From: an uncultured Clostridia bacterium
GTDB taxonomy: Bacteria; Bacillota; Clostridia; Lachnospirales; CAG-274
Assembly: GCA_910579745.1 (NCBI GenBank)
Contig: CAJTVH010000012.1
Location: 6,102-70,101, forward strand
Length of the DNA stretch: 64,000 bases
Reading direction: 5' to 3'
This document shows positions 1 to 8,881 of the stretch, piece by piece. The translations under genes and the position numbers were made by a program. A model generated the notes under the pieces. It ran no database searches. It was not told where the DNA came from and saw nothing but the letters and a program-made list of their open reading frames with translations. Positions within the stretch are counted from its first letter, which is position 1; each line of letters begins with the position of its first letter.

Positions 1-880
1 TGTGTGGGATCCTGATTTTAAAGGGTATATTCACGATGTCGGCGGACCTACCGCCAATTTTAGGGCTCCCGCCTGTAATAAACAGCTTTCATCGGGAGCT
101 TGTAAGGACAGGCAATGTCTTTTTCCGTCTCCATGCAAAAATTTACAAGCTGACCATAAGGACTATCTTAAACTTTTAAGGAAATTAAGAGAAATTCCAA
201 AAGTTAAAAAAGTTTTCGTCCGTTCGGGAATAAGATATGATTACCTTATTTATGACAAAGACGATGAGTTTTTTTATGAGTTGTGCGAACATCATATAAG
301 TGGTCAGCTTAAAGTCGCCCCTGAGCACATCTCATCAAGGGTTCTTGAGAAAATGGGGAAACCTGGCAGAGGAGTCTACGAGAAATTTGTTAAAAAGTAT
401 TATGAGATTAACAAGAAAATAGGAAAAGAACAATATCTTGTTCCATATCTTATGAGCAGCCACCCTGGATGTGATTTGAAAGCGGCGGTTGAGCTCGCGG
501 AATATTTAAGGGAACTTGGATATATGCCGGAGCAGGTGCAGGATTTTTATCCGACGCCGGGAACTTTGTCTACATGTATGTATTATACGGAGCTTGACCC
601 AAGAACGATGGAAAAAGTTTATGTTCCTAAAAATCCCCATGAAAAGGCTATGCAAAGAGCCTTGATGCAATATAGGCTTCCTAAAAATTATGAGCTTGTT
701 TTTGAGGCTCTTAAAAAGGCGGGAAGAACCGACCTTATAGGTTTTGACAAAAATTGTCTTATAAGGCCCCAAAAGAGCGACAGTTTTTATCGTAAAAAAG
801 AAAAAAGCGATAACCATAAAAGTGATAAACTTCTTAAAAAGAAAAAAACTATAAGAAATGTTCATCCTAAAAAGAGGTAA
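1..880 (+). CDS. ygiQ: YgiQ-family radical SAM protein, 3' part
   Basis: This is the C-terminal 292 codons of a radical SAM protein of the YgiQ (UPF0313) family. The gene begins before the window; the GTG at the left edge is an internal codon, and the CxxxC iron-sulfur motif must lie upstream. What remains matches the family: a GGPTAN stretch followed by a cysteine-rich segment (C25, C34, C39, C45), the 'VRSGIRYD' block and 'APEHIS', 'PGRGVYEKF' and 'FYPTPGTLST' motifs, then a long lysine-rich tail. Full-length members are about 600-700 residues. The biochemical role of YgiQ is not well established. No terminator is evident after the stop, and the next gene is about 500 bases away with its own promoter. 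Confidence 0.9.
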   Translation, partial: VWDPDFKGYIHDVGGPTANFRAPACNKQLSSGACKDRQCLFPSPCKNLQADHKDYLKLLRKLREIPKVKKVFVRSGIRYDYLIYDKDDEFFYELCEHHISGQLKVAPEHISSRVLEKMGKPGRGVYEKFVKKYYEINKKIGKEQYLVPYLMSSHPGCDLKAAVELAEYLRELGYMPEQVQDFYPTPGTLSTCMYYTELDPRTMEKVYVPKNPHEKAMQRALMQYRLPKNYELVFEALKKAGRTDLIGFDKNCLIRPQKSDSFYRKKEKSDNHKSDKLLKKKKTIRNVHPKKR

Positions 881-1110
881 TTATATAAAAAAGGATTTTA
901 AATTATATCGTGTCTGAAAATTATATATAAGTTATTAGAAGAAAGTAAATAATGGATTTATTTTATAACCTACAGCAATTAGTAAAACTTTCAGCTAAAT
1001 ATATGAGGTTATAATTGTTCGGTTTTCATATGTATATTTTGTTTTTAAAGTACGCTGTAAAATACGAGAATAATACATAAAATAATTTTTTGAGTTTTGC
1101 ATAAATTTAA
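881..1110. other. Intergenic spacer, no gene seen
   Basis: This is AT-rich spacer between the radical SAM gene and the promoter of the first pectate lyase. I see no open frame with a ribosome binding site and no terminator-like hairpin with a T-run. A short stretch near 911-920 (GTGTCTGAAAA) resembles the terminal repeat of the miniature element found elsewhere in the window, but it is too short to call. Confidence 0.5.
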
Positions 1111-1139
1111 TTGACCGAAAAAATTTTTTATGGTATTAT
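1111..1139 (+). promoter_or_regulatory. Sigma-A type promoter for the first pectate lyase
   Basis: TTGACC at 1111-1116 and TATTAT at 1134-1139 are separated by exactly 17 bases, close to the vegetative consensus. Transcription would start near 1146, which leaves a leader of about 240 bases before the lyase start codon. The call rests on sequence match only. Confidence 0.7.
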
Positions 1140-1145
1140 AAAAAC

Positions 1146-1385
1146 AGTATATAGTCAGTTTTTCTATTATTTTTTAGAAGTTTTTCTCTTGTTGTTAAAA
1201 TTATTTAACGATATTTTTATATAAAAATTTATAATAGGAAAACCGCTTAAAATTGAGCTGTTAACTTGCTCAATATATTTTAATTATACATTATTATAAG
1301 AAGTAATAGATTTAGAGGAAGATAAGGTCTATTTTTTATTTTGGTATTTCTTATGATAAGAATTTTTTTATGGGAGGTAATGTTA
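1146..1385 (+). promoter_or_regulatory. Long structured leader of the first pectate lyase gene
   Basis: Two inverted repeats lie in the predicted untranslated leader. Arms of 15 bases at 1156-1170 and 1231-1245 pair with one mismatch and one G-U pair around a 60-base interior. A second hairpin has perfect 7-base arms at 1252-1258 and 1268-1274 (ATTGAGC/GCTCAAT) followed by a T-rich run, so it could act as a weak attenuator. No known riboswitch class was recognised. The ribosome binding site GGGAGG is at 1372-1377. Confidence 0.4.
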
Positions 1386-4300
1386 ATGCTTAGAAAAATC
1401 GCGGCTTTGTTTATTTCCGCTACAATGGCTTTGGGAAGCTTTCAGATTAATTCTGTTTTCGCGGACGAGGCAAGTTCTGAGAAATTAAGTGAAGTTAAAA
1501 CGGTAGGTAAAATTGTCGCTTTTCCAGGCGCTGAGGGCGGAGGAATGTATGCCACGGGAGCGAGAGGTGCTTTTTACGACGGAGAACAAATAGAAATTTA
1601 TCATGTTACTAATCTTAATGACAGCGGCGCTGGTTCTTTCAGAGACGCTGTATCAAAAGGCAACAGAATAATTGTGTTTGACGTTTCGGGCTATATTGAT
1701 CTTAAATCAAATATCAATGTCGGCGGAAAGGGCGGTAATCTCACCATTCTCGGACAGACCGCCCCAGGCGACGGAATTTGTTTCAGAGGAAACAATATCA
1801 AAGTTTCCGGAGAAAACATTATTTTAAGATACCTTCGTTTTCGTGTAGGAGATAAAAAGCTTGACGAAAGCGGTAAACTGGTGGACACGGCTACTCAGGA
1901 CGGTCTTGAGGTAGTTGACGACACAAAAAACGTTATTATAGACCATTGCAGCGTAAGCTGGGGCACTGATGAGAATTTAGCGGCGTATGCTGTTAAAGAT
2001 GTCACCATTCAAAATTCTATTATTTCAGAAGCCCTTAATCAGTCTATTCATGATAAAGGTGAACACAGCTACGCGGCTATTTGGGGAGGAGTGAACCTTA
2101 CTGTTCATCATAACCTTATAGCTACTCATAAGAGCCGTAATCCAAAAATCGGAACTTCCGAGACTACGGCTATGACAGCCGGATATAAAGACAGTGACAC
2201 GGTTGTCGATATTAGAAACAACGTTATTTATAACTGGGGTGACAAAGCTGGATACGGAGCGGAGAACGGAGCTGTTGTAAATATTATTAACAATTACTAT
2301 AAATCCGGTCCGTCAACTCCTGACGACGGAAGCGTGAACAGAAATAAAAGAGCGAGGATTTTTGAGTACAGCGTAGGACAAAAATATCAGAAAGACTGGT
2401 CGGGAAAGGTTTACGCCAACGGAAATTATATTTATACGGACGACACCGATTCGGAGGGCGCCAAACAAGCCGCCGAGGCTGTAAACGCCAATAATTATCA
2501 ATCTGAGACAGGGGTTTATAAAGACCCGAAGTTTCCTAATATGATAAAAGAGGATTTAAAGGAACCGAATCTTACATATTATAAAGATTATCCTATTGTA
2601 ACGGCGGATGCTCAGACAGCTTATGATTATGTTCTCAAAAACGCGGGGGCGACTCTTCCCAAAAGAGATAAAATTGATGAAAGAGTTATTAACAACGTAA
2701 AGGAAAGAACCGCTCCAAACACGAATAATGAAGAGGGAGCGACGGCGCCAAATGGCGGTAAAAAAAGTTTTGGGCTTGTGGATTCTCCTGTTGACACAAT
2801 TCCTAAAGGCGAGGAAAGCTATTATGATGACAGAGGGTACCCTAATTTCATAAAAGAAGAAAGAGGAGTGGATTTTGACAGCGACAAGGATGGTATTCCT
2901 GATGTATGGGAAGATAAAGCGGGACTTGACAAAAATAATCCTCATGATTCTCTGAATATTGGCCCTAACGGGTATACATGGCTTGAGATTTACTCAGAGA
3001 CTATAGGCAAAAACGAGATTAATGAGTCAATACACATTAATAGTGTGGATACGTTAGGAGGGAAAAGCCAAGCCAAAATAGGATTTACTTTTAACGACAC
3101 AAATAATATAAAAACTGTAGAGTTTTACAGTAACGGAGAACTTGTGGGAAATATTGATAGTTTTAGCGAAGGAGCTGTTCCCAGCGAGTATACGGTAACA
3201 TTACCTTCGGGGGAAAATTACGTTACTCTCAAAAGAATCAATTCTGACGGAACATACGCTTTCAGTAATACGGAAGTTGTTTACGTGTATGAGGGGCAAT
3301 ACACTGGAACGGATTTTGAAGTTACATCAGAGGATGGAGCCGTGGTTTTGGAAAGCGGCGGGAACTTTTGCATGTACTCTAGTGACGGAAAGACAGCTTC
3401 AGCAACTAAAAACGGAGTTACCGAAGATTTTAACTTTGCCGCCGACGTTTCTAAAATTTCCAATCTTACAGAGGGAGCGCAGACGGGTGTTTTGATTTCA
3501 TCAGGAGATAAGTTTATTAAGGTTTACAGAACTTATGAGAATAAAAAGCTTGTTTTAAAAGCTGATAAAAACGGCGTTATTTCGGAAATAGCCACTATAG
3601 GCTCAGTTGCCGCGGACCCTTATAAGGCTTCTATGATTAAAGTATCTAAAGTGGGCGACGATATTATAATACAAACCGGAAATAGTTCAGCTACTCTTTT
3701 GGAGGCCATAAAGGCGTCGTATTCCAATGATTTCGGAAGCGGAAATCTTTCTGTTTCGGCGTATACCACAGCCTCCGCGGGAAAGGAAACAAGCTCGATA
3801 TTCAGAAATATTAAATTTGTGGATTCCTCTCAGATTACAAATCCTAAAATTAAAGTTCAAAATATTGAGAATAATCAAAAGCTTAGTTTTAACGAGGATG
3901 TTTTGGTAAAGGTTACTCCCGACCCTAAAGCTGAGGTTAATGAAATCGCTGTATTTTTGGGAAATAATATTATAAAAGATATTTTTTATGAAGAGGGAAT
4001 AAAAGAGGAAAAGGATATTACAATTCCCATAAGTTTTTCAAATGTGGCGGAAGGAGAGTTAAAAGTTGTTTGTTTTGACAAGAATTTAGGTCAAAGTCAA
4101 GACATCGCTGGTCAGGTTGTTGTTTCGGCTGATATTACTCCATGGGAGATTGTAAATATAGGTTGTACGGAAAGCGATATACCGTCATATGTTCAGGGTA
4201 CTAAAGATTATACATATAAGCTTTACGCTCCTGACGGAAATATAAGCGGGGCCTCGGATAAATACGGTTATATGTATCAAAAAGTAAATGATAATATGAG

Positions 4301-6254
4301 ATTTTATTATAGAGTTAGACCTAATGCCAGTAAAAACGCCGGTATTATGTTTAAAGACAGTCTTGACGCCGATGGAAGATCATACTTTTTCGGTATTGAG
4401 CCAAACGATACAGCGTCGAGAGGCTATATATACGTTTTAAAAGCGAGAGAGGAAAAAGGCGGAGAATATAAGACGATTAAATCTCTCGAAACCATGCAGG
4501 ATGATAAATATTTTATAATTGTTGAGAAGGTAGGAAACAAGCTTAATGTGTACAGAACCATAGGAGATAATAGGAACGAGGATTTTTATAAAACAAAAGA
4601 ACTTTTAGCCGAAACAGAGGTTTCTATGGGCGACGAGTATTATATGGGATTTGCCGCTACCAGCGGAGTTCCCGACATAGGCTGGACCGTTATAGAAAGC
4701 GTTAATAAAGAAATTTCGGGTTCTTATATATGGAATATGGATTATGGTCTTGACTGGTGGTGGCAGTATCCGGAGAATGAGAGTCTTGTTCCTGGATGGA
4801 CAACTGAGAGTATCGGAGGAAATGATACGGGTAAAATGGTTATTTCCACTGATTCAGATTATACAGTTAAAGGAAATATAATAAGAGAATACAGACTTGA
4901 TAGCGGAGCTGTCGAAGGTGGATTTGATATTTTTATTACCGGTGAGAAACCGTTAATTAGTTTAAATCTTCAGACAGAATCGGGTCAAGTGTATAATGTT
5001 GAGTTTAACAGCGATAATATCGTTAGTGTATGTGATAATGTGTTTAAAATAGGGGATGAGGATTTCCAATACTCACGTTCTAACTGGTATAAGGTTAAGA
5101 TAATTTCTGAGATTGGATCAGGCAGTGCCGATATAACACTTTGTGATTCTGATGGTAATGTTATAAGCGAGTTAAATAATATATCAGCTAAACCTTTTAC
5201 AAACTTAAAGACTGTTTATAACAAAAATATCCCCGTTAAACAGGGCTTCTTTATTAGTCCCGCCGCTAATTCGCAGGGCGTGTATTATATAGATAACGCA
5301 TATGTGTCATTATTGAACGAGAGGGGCAGTCTCAGAGTCGCTATCTCCGCCGCTGAGAAACTTAAAGAAAGTGATTACAGCGCTAAAACATGGCTTATTT
5401 TCACAGAGGCTTTAAAAAAGGCGAAAGAGGTTTTGGCGAAAGAGGAAGCGTCATCAGAAGAGATTGCGGCGGCGAGAGAAGAACTCACAGGAGCTATAGC
5501 CGCTCTTGAGCCTATACAGGGAGATATTCCAATAGAAACGAAGTTTTGGAATTTTAGTGAGGATAGATTTACATCGTTATCAGCCAATCTTAACGGAACC
5601 AATACGGTTGACGGACTTACATTAATTTTTGATTCTAAATCATCGATTGACGATAAATCATTAACTTTCAGTGACGGAACATCATTTACAAAGCGTTTGA
5701 AAGCTGGTGGAAGCGGAAGTTTAACCTCAAAATGTTTTAAATTCACGGTTCCGGGAAAGGCAGTTATTAAAGTATACGCTACCTCCGCGAACAGTACGAC
5801 AAGAAGACTGGCTATAACGGATGGAACAAATGAGCAAGTATACGAATTGACAGGCGCCGCGGATAAGGTTGCCGAATATACTTATGATGGTTCAGAGCCA
5901 AAGGAAATTACAGTTTATGGAAAAGATGGTCTTAACTATTGCGGCATCTCGTATACATCTTACGCAAGCGTTAATAAAACCACAAGAATTACCGAATATG
6001 ACAAGGCAGCGGGAATCGCTAAAATATATAACGGAACCGCTAATTTAAAGAATGCTATTATTGGTATTGTTGTAACAGACAACAATGGGAAGGTTGTTGA
6101 GTTTAAAAAGAAAGATGTAGCTATTACGGCGCCTCTGGAAGAAGAGCAGGCTGTTGAAGTAGGTGTAGCTTCTGAGAGCGGAAATGTTAAATTGTTCCTT
6201 TGGGAGAGTCTTGATACAATGAAACCGTTAGGAGATTCTTTTAAAGTTGAATAA
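1386..6254 (+). CDS. Secreted multidomain PL1-type pectate lyase
   Basis: This is a 1622-residue secreted enzyme predicted to cleave polygalacturonate by beta-elimination outside the cell. The ATG at 1386 is chosen because GGGAGG ends 8 bases upstream and a clean signal peptide follows, with probable cleavage after 'SVFA' near residue 26. The catalytic beta-helix spans about residues 40-490 ('AFPGAEGGGMY', 'TILGQTAPGDG', 'IIDHCSVSWGTDE', 'HHNLIATHKSRNP'). A calcium-loop segment DSDKDGIPDVWED lies at about 497-509. Beta-sandwich-like regions follow, then a FIVAR helical repeat at about 1316-1375 and a C-terminal carbohydrate-binding-like module from about 1385 ('WNFSEDRFTSL', 'FTKRLKAGGSGS'). 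No dockerin or sortase motif was seen. It is monocistronic, with its own promoter and terminator. The family is clear; exact substrate specificity is inferred. Confidence 0.93.
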   Translation: MLRKIAALFISATMALGSFQINSVFADEASSEKLSEVKTVGKIVAFPGAEGGGMYATGARGAFYDGEQIEIYHVTNLNDSGAGSFRDAVSKGNRIIVFDVSGYIDLKSNINVGGKGGNLTILGQTAPGDGICFRGNNIKVSGENIILRYLRFRVGDKKLDESGKLVDTATQDGLEVVDDTKNVIIDHCSVSWGTDENLAAYAVKDVTIQNSIISEALNQSIHDKGEHSYAAIWGGVNLTVHHNLIATHKSRNPKIGTSETTAMTAGYKDSDTVVDIRNNVIYNWGDKAGYGAENGAVVNIINNYYKSGPSTPDDGSVNRNKRARIFEYSVGQKYQKDWSGKVYANGNYIYTDDTDSEGAKQAAEAVNANNYQSETGVYKDPKFPNMIKEDLKEPNLTYYKDYPIVTADAQTAYDYVLKNAGATLPKRDKIDERVINNVKERTAPNTNNEEGATAPNGGKKSFGLVDSPVDTIPKGEESYYDDRGYPNFIKEERGVDFDSDKDGIPDVWEDKAGLDKNNPHDSLNIGPNGYTWLEIYSETIGKNEINESIHINSVDTLGGKSQAKIGFTFNDTNNIKTVEFYSNGELVGNIDSFSEGAVPSEYTVTLPSGENYVTLKRINSDGTYAFSNTEVVYVYEGQYTGTDFEVTSEDGAVVLESGGNFCMYSSDGKTASATKNGVTEDFNFAADVSKISNLTEGAQTGVLISSGDKFIKVYRTYENKKLVLKADKNGVISEIATIGSVAADPYKASMIKVSKVGDDIIIQTGNSSATLLEAIKASYSNDFGSGNLSVSAYTTASAGKETSSIFRNIKFVDSSQITNPKIKVQNIENNQKLSFNEDVLVKVTPDPKAEVNEIAVFLGNNIIKDIFYEEGIKEEKDITIPISFSNVAEGELKVVCFDKNLGQSQDIAGQVVVSADITPWEIVNIGCTESDIPSYVQGTKDYTYKLYAPDGNISGASDKYGYMYQKVNDNMRFYYRVRPNASKNAGIMFKDSLDADGRSYFFGIEPNDTASRGYIYVLKAREEKGGEYKTIKSLETMQDDKYFIIVEKVGNKLNVYRTIGDNRNEDFYKTKELLAETEVSMGDEYYMGFAATSGVPDIGWTVIESVNKEISGSYIWNMDYGLDWWWQYPENESLVPGWTTESIGGNDTGKMVISTDSDYTVKGNIIREYRLDSGAVEGGFDIFITGEKPLISLNLQTESGQVYNVEFNSDNIVSVCDNVFKIGDEDFQYSRSNWYKVKIISEIGSGSADITLCDSDGNVISELNNISAKPFTNLKTVYNKNIPVKQGFFISPAANSQGVYYIDNAYVSLLNERGSLRVAISAAEKLKESDYSAKTWLIFTEALKKAKEVLAKEEASSEEIAAAREELTGAIAALEPIQGDIPIETKFWNFSEDRFTSLSANLNGTNTVDGLTLIFDSKSSIDDKSLTFSDGTSFTKRLKAGGSGSLTSKCFKFTVPGKAVIKVYATSANSTTRRLAITDGTNEQVYELTGAADKVAEYTYDGSEPKEITVYGKDGLNYCGISYTSYASVNKTTRITEYDKAAGIAKIYNGTANLKNAIIGIVVTDNNGKVVEFKKKDVAITAPLEEEQAVEVGVASESGNVKLFLWESLDTMKPLGDSFKVE

Positions 6255-6262
6255 AATATATT

Positions 6263-6320
6263 AAACGGCAAAAAAACGACTTATTCTTTTAATTAAGAAT
6301 AAGTCGTTTTTTTGCTGTTT
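6263..6320. terminator. Strong bidirectional-looking intrinsic terminator
   Basis: A hairpin with 26-base arms (6263-6288 and 6295-6320), one mismatch and a six-base loop follows the lyase stop by 8 bases. The arms hold A7 and T7 tracts around the core CGACTTATTCTT, so either strand could be terminated. It isolates the lyase from the spoIIIA operon. Confidence 0.93.
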
Positions 6321-6497
6321 AAAACATATTGTTATTGTTCTAAAAAAAAAATATTAAAATATAATTTATATTACAAGGGCTGTTACAGCCTTAGAGTATA
6401 AGTATTCTCATTTCATAAAAATAGTTATAACGGACGATGTTAATAACGTATTTAAAAAGGTACGTTAAAAAATACTTTTTGAGAAGGGGGACTTTTT

Positions 6498-7445
6498 ATG
6501 AAGTCTTTTAAAAAATTTATTATAGGATATATGTGGGGGAAAATAAAAAAAATATTTGAGGATATTGACGATGAGATTTTTGAAAGTGCCGAGGAAATAA
6601 GAATACGACTTAATAAGCCTTTATATATACGAGCGGGAACAAATGAGAGGTTTTTAAATGAAAAGGGATTTTCAGATATACATATGGCTTATACGCCGAC
6701 AAGAGATGATATAAACGGAATTATGGAACTTATCAGCGGTTTTTCAGTTTACGCTTTTGAGGAAGAAATAAAGCGAGGGTTTATTCCTCTTCCTAAGGGT
6801 GTGAGGGTTGGGATATGTGGCAAGGCGGTTCTTGAAGATGGACAAGTTAAAACGATTAAAAATATCTCAGGATTTAATTTCAGGATACCCAAAGAAATTA
6901 TTGGGTGCAGTGAGAAAATTATTGATTTTATAACATATCCTAAAATTTTTCATACCCTTATTGTGTCTCCTCCTTGTTGTGGAAAAACAACTTTATTAAG
7001 AGATATTATAAAGAATTTAAGTGATGGAATGGACGGAAAGTTTGATGGTGTAAATATCGGAGTAGCCGATGAGCGTTCGGAGATAGCGGGTACTTTTTTG
7101 GGAAATCAGGAAAACGACCTTGGAAATAGAACCGACGTTATTGACGGGGGGAAAAAAGAACAGTCAATTTACATGCTTTTGAGAGCAATGGCGCCTCAGG
7201 TAATCGCTTTCGACGAAATCGGAAACGCCGGTGAGGTACAAGCTGTATGCGATGCTGCGAACTCAGGTGTGAAGATTATTTGTACAATTCATTCGGAGGA
7301 TATTAATGATTTGCGTACAAGATTTATTTTTAAGGAAATGGAAAAAAGAAATATTTTTGAAAGATATATTGTTTTAAGCGGTAAAAACGGAGCGGGCACC
7401 ATTGAGGGAGTTTATGACAGGGATTTTAGGAAAATAATAAAATGA
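6498..7445 (+). CDS. spoIIIAA: Stage III sporulation protein AA (ATPase)
   Basis: This is the cytoplasmic ATPase of the SpoIIIA-SpoIIQ channel between mother cell and forespore, related to secretion ATPases. The 315-residue length fits the family. A P-loop 'SPPCCGKTT' is at 157-165 and a Walker B 'VIAFDEIG' at 235-242, with 'VADERSEIAG' between them. The ATG follows a GAAGGGGGA ribosome binding site. It is the first of eight spoIIIA genes in normal order. In known spore formers the operon is read by sigma-E; I did not find a convincing sigma-E promoter in the 177-base upstream gap. Confidence 0.96.
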   Translation: MKSFKKFIIGYMWGKIKKIFEDIDDEIFESAEEIRIRLNKPLYIRAGTNERFLNEKGFSDIHMAYTPTRDDINGIMELISGFSVYAFEEEIKRGFIPLPKGVRVGICGKAVLEDGQVKTIKNISGFNFRIPKEIIGCSEKIIDFITYPKIFHTLIVSPPCCGKTTLLRDIIKNLSDGMDGKFDGVNIGVADERSEIAGTFLGNQENDLGNRTDVIDGGKKEQSIYMLLRAMAPQVIAFDEIGNAGEVQAVCDAANSGVKIICTIHSEDINDLRTRFIFKEMEKRNIFERYIVLSGKNGAGTIEGVYDRDFRKIIK

Positions 7446-7493
7446 CTGTTATGAGGTTTTTAGACATTTTAACTTATGAAAGGAGACAAAAAA

Positions 7494-8012
7494 ATGATTC
7501 TAAAAATACTTGGAGGAGTTTTTATTATGATTTCAAGCTGTGTGCTTGGGGTTTATTATTCTTTTAAAACGGAATATAGAATTAACGACCTGTTTGAAAT
7601 GAAAAAAGCTCTTACTATGCTTATTTCGGAAATTGAGTTTAATTTATCACCGCTTGCCGAGGCTATGGGCAATATTTCATTTAAAGCGGGAATTCCCGTA
7701 AGTAAAATCTTTTCAGAATTCTCAAAAAAACTTGGATCTGACGGAAATTCAGCTTTTGAGGTATGGAAGAGCGTTTTAAAGAAAGAAGCTGTTTATACGT
7801 ATTTTGCCAGCGAGGATATAGAAGCTTTTATTTCTTTTGGGCAATCTTTAGGGTTTCTTGACAGACAGCAGCAACACAATAATATAAAAATGGCTATTTC
7901 TTATATTGAGAATAAAATTCCGGAATTATTGGAGAAATCAAAAAGCAATAAAAAAATGTGCAGGAGCCTTGGCGTTTTTGGCGGCGCCGCGGTTATGGTT
8001 ATTCTTTTTTAG
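7494..8012 (+). CDS. spoIIIAB: Stage III sporulation protein AB
   Basis: This is a 172-residue SpoIIIAB protein, a mother-cell membrane component of the SpoIIIA complex that resembles type II secretion GspF. I start at the ATG at 7494 because AAAGGAG (7478-7484) lies just upstream; the in-frame ATG at 7476 has no ribosome binding site and would include that site. An N-terminal membrane segment ('GGVFIMISSCVLGVYYSF') and a C-terminal hydrophobic end ('GGAAVMVILF') bracket a helical body. The gene ends 12 bases before spoIIIAC. Confidence 0.94.
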   Translation: MILKILGGVFIMISSCVLGVYYSFKTEYRINDLFEMKKALTMLISEIEFNLSPLAEAMGNISFKAGIPVSKIFSEFSKKLGSDGNSAFEVWKSVLKKEAVYTYFASEDIEAFISFGQSLGFLDRQQQHNNIKMAISYIENKIPELLEKSKSNKKMCRSLGVFGGAAVMVILF

Positions 8013-8024
8013 GGGGCGCTTATT

Positions 8025-8222
8025 ATGGATATTACGGTTGTTTTTCAAATAGCGGCGGTTGGTATTTTAGTTGCCGTGTTAAATCAAGTACTTATTCGAG
8101 CGGGACGCGAGGAGCTTGCAATGATGACAACGCTTGCTGGTCTTGTGGTTGTTTTATTTTGGATAATTCAATACATAAGCACTCTTTTTGAGACGGTGCA
8201 GACTTTGTTTCAGCTTAGTTGA
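8025..8222 (+). CDS. spoIIIAC: Stage III sporulation protein AC
   Basis: This is a 65-residue membrane protein matching SpoIIIAC in size and pattern. It has two hydrophobic helices, one after 'MDITVVFQIAAVGILVAVL' and one at 'LAGLVVVLFWIIQY', separated by the polar turn 'IRAGREELAMM'. It is a mother-cell membrane component of the SpoIIIA channel. The ribosome binding site is AGGGGGCG, 5-12 bases before the ATG. The small size is normal for this family. Confidence 0.95.
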   Translation: MDITVVFQIAAVGILVAVLNQVLIRAGREELAMMTTLAGLVVVLFWIIQYISTLFETVQTLFQLS

Positions 8223-8247
8223 ATTACCATTTAGGTCGGGTGATTTT

Positions 8248-8634
8248 ATGGATATTGTTCAAATTGCGGTGATTGGAATTATTGGTATGATTTTATCTCT
8301 TATTCTAAAGAAAGAAAATTCTGGTATGTCGGTTATTATCGGTATTGTTGTCGGAATTATAATTTTTATGGGAGTTTTACCTAAAATTGAGGCGGTTATT
8401 CAAATGCTGTATAAAATAGTCTCAAAAAGTGAGGTGGATATTAAATACATAGATGTAATTCTTAAAATTATCGGAATTTCATATATTTCTCAATTTGCCT
8501 CTCAGGTATGTTCTGACGCCGGAGAAGGAGCTATCGCCTCAAAAATAGAATTTGCGGGGAAGGTTATTATTATTGTTATTTCCGCTCCTGTGTTAATGGG
8601 GCTTATTGAGATGATTTTAAATCTTATGCCATAA
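8248..8634 (+). CDS. spoIIIAD: Stage III sporulation protein AD
   Basis: This is a 128-residue polytopic membrane protein of the SpoIIIAD family. The ATG at 8248 is preferred because it gives the family length and follows TCGGGTGA; the longer frame would begin inside spoIIIAC. Hydrophobic helices run through 'IAVIGIIGMILSLIL', 'VIIGIVVGIIIFMGVL' and 'VIIIVISAPVLMGLIEMIL', and the conserved 'YISQFASQVCSDAGEGAIASKIE' region is present. A 247-base gap, unusual inside this operon, separates it from spoIIIAE. Confidence 0.95.
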   Translation: MDIVQIAVIGIIGMILSLILKKENSGMSVIIGIVVGIIIFMGVLPKIEAVIQMLYKIVSKSEVDIKYIDVILKIIGISYISQFASQVCSDAGEGAIASKIEFAGKVIIIVISAPVLMGLIEMILNLMP

Positions 8635-8695
8635 ATACAATTTTATAGTGATTTATAAAATTTTTATGGAAAAATAACAAACCTGTTCGATAATC

Positions 8696-8766
8696 TATAG
8701 CGAGACAATAAAAGAATGAACAAATCAATTTTAATAAAACTAATATATCAAGAAATTCTTTTAATG
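8696..8766. repeat. Dispersed intergenic repeat, copy A
   Basis: About 70 bases resemble two other spacers in this window, at 15759-15830 and 58185-58256. Shared words in the same order are TATAGCGA-ACAATAAAA, GAATAAA or similar, TTTAATAAA and TATATCAAGAAATT. The copies differ by several substitutions and small indels. No function is evident. Confidence 0.5.
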
Positions 8767-8881
8767 CTTCTCGTTAGAAAATTCGCGAATTACCATAAAC
8801 ATTGAGAATGAACAAAAGATTTTCAAGGTGTTTTACTATTAATTTACTATATTGGGTAATTTTATTATGGAGTGATTACAA

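Noticed and set aside
6390..6440. Possible sigma-E promoter upstream of spoIIIAA
   Set aside because: CATAAAAAT could pass for a -10 element, but no -35 of the right type stands at the right distance.
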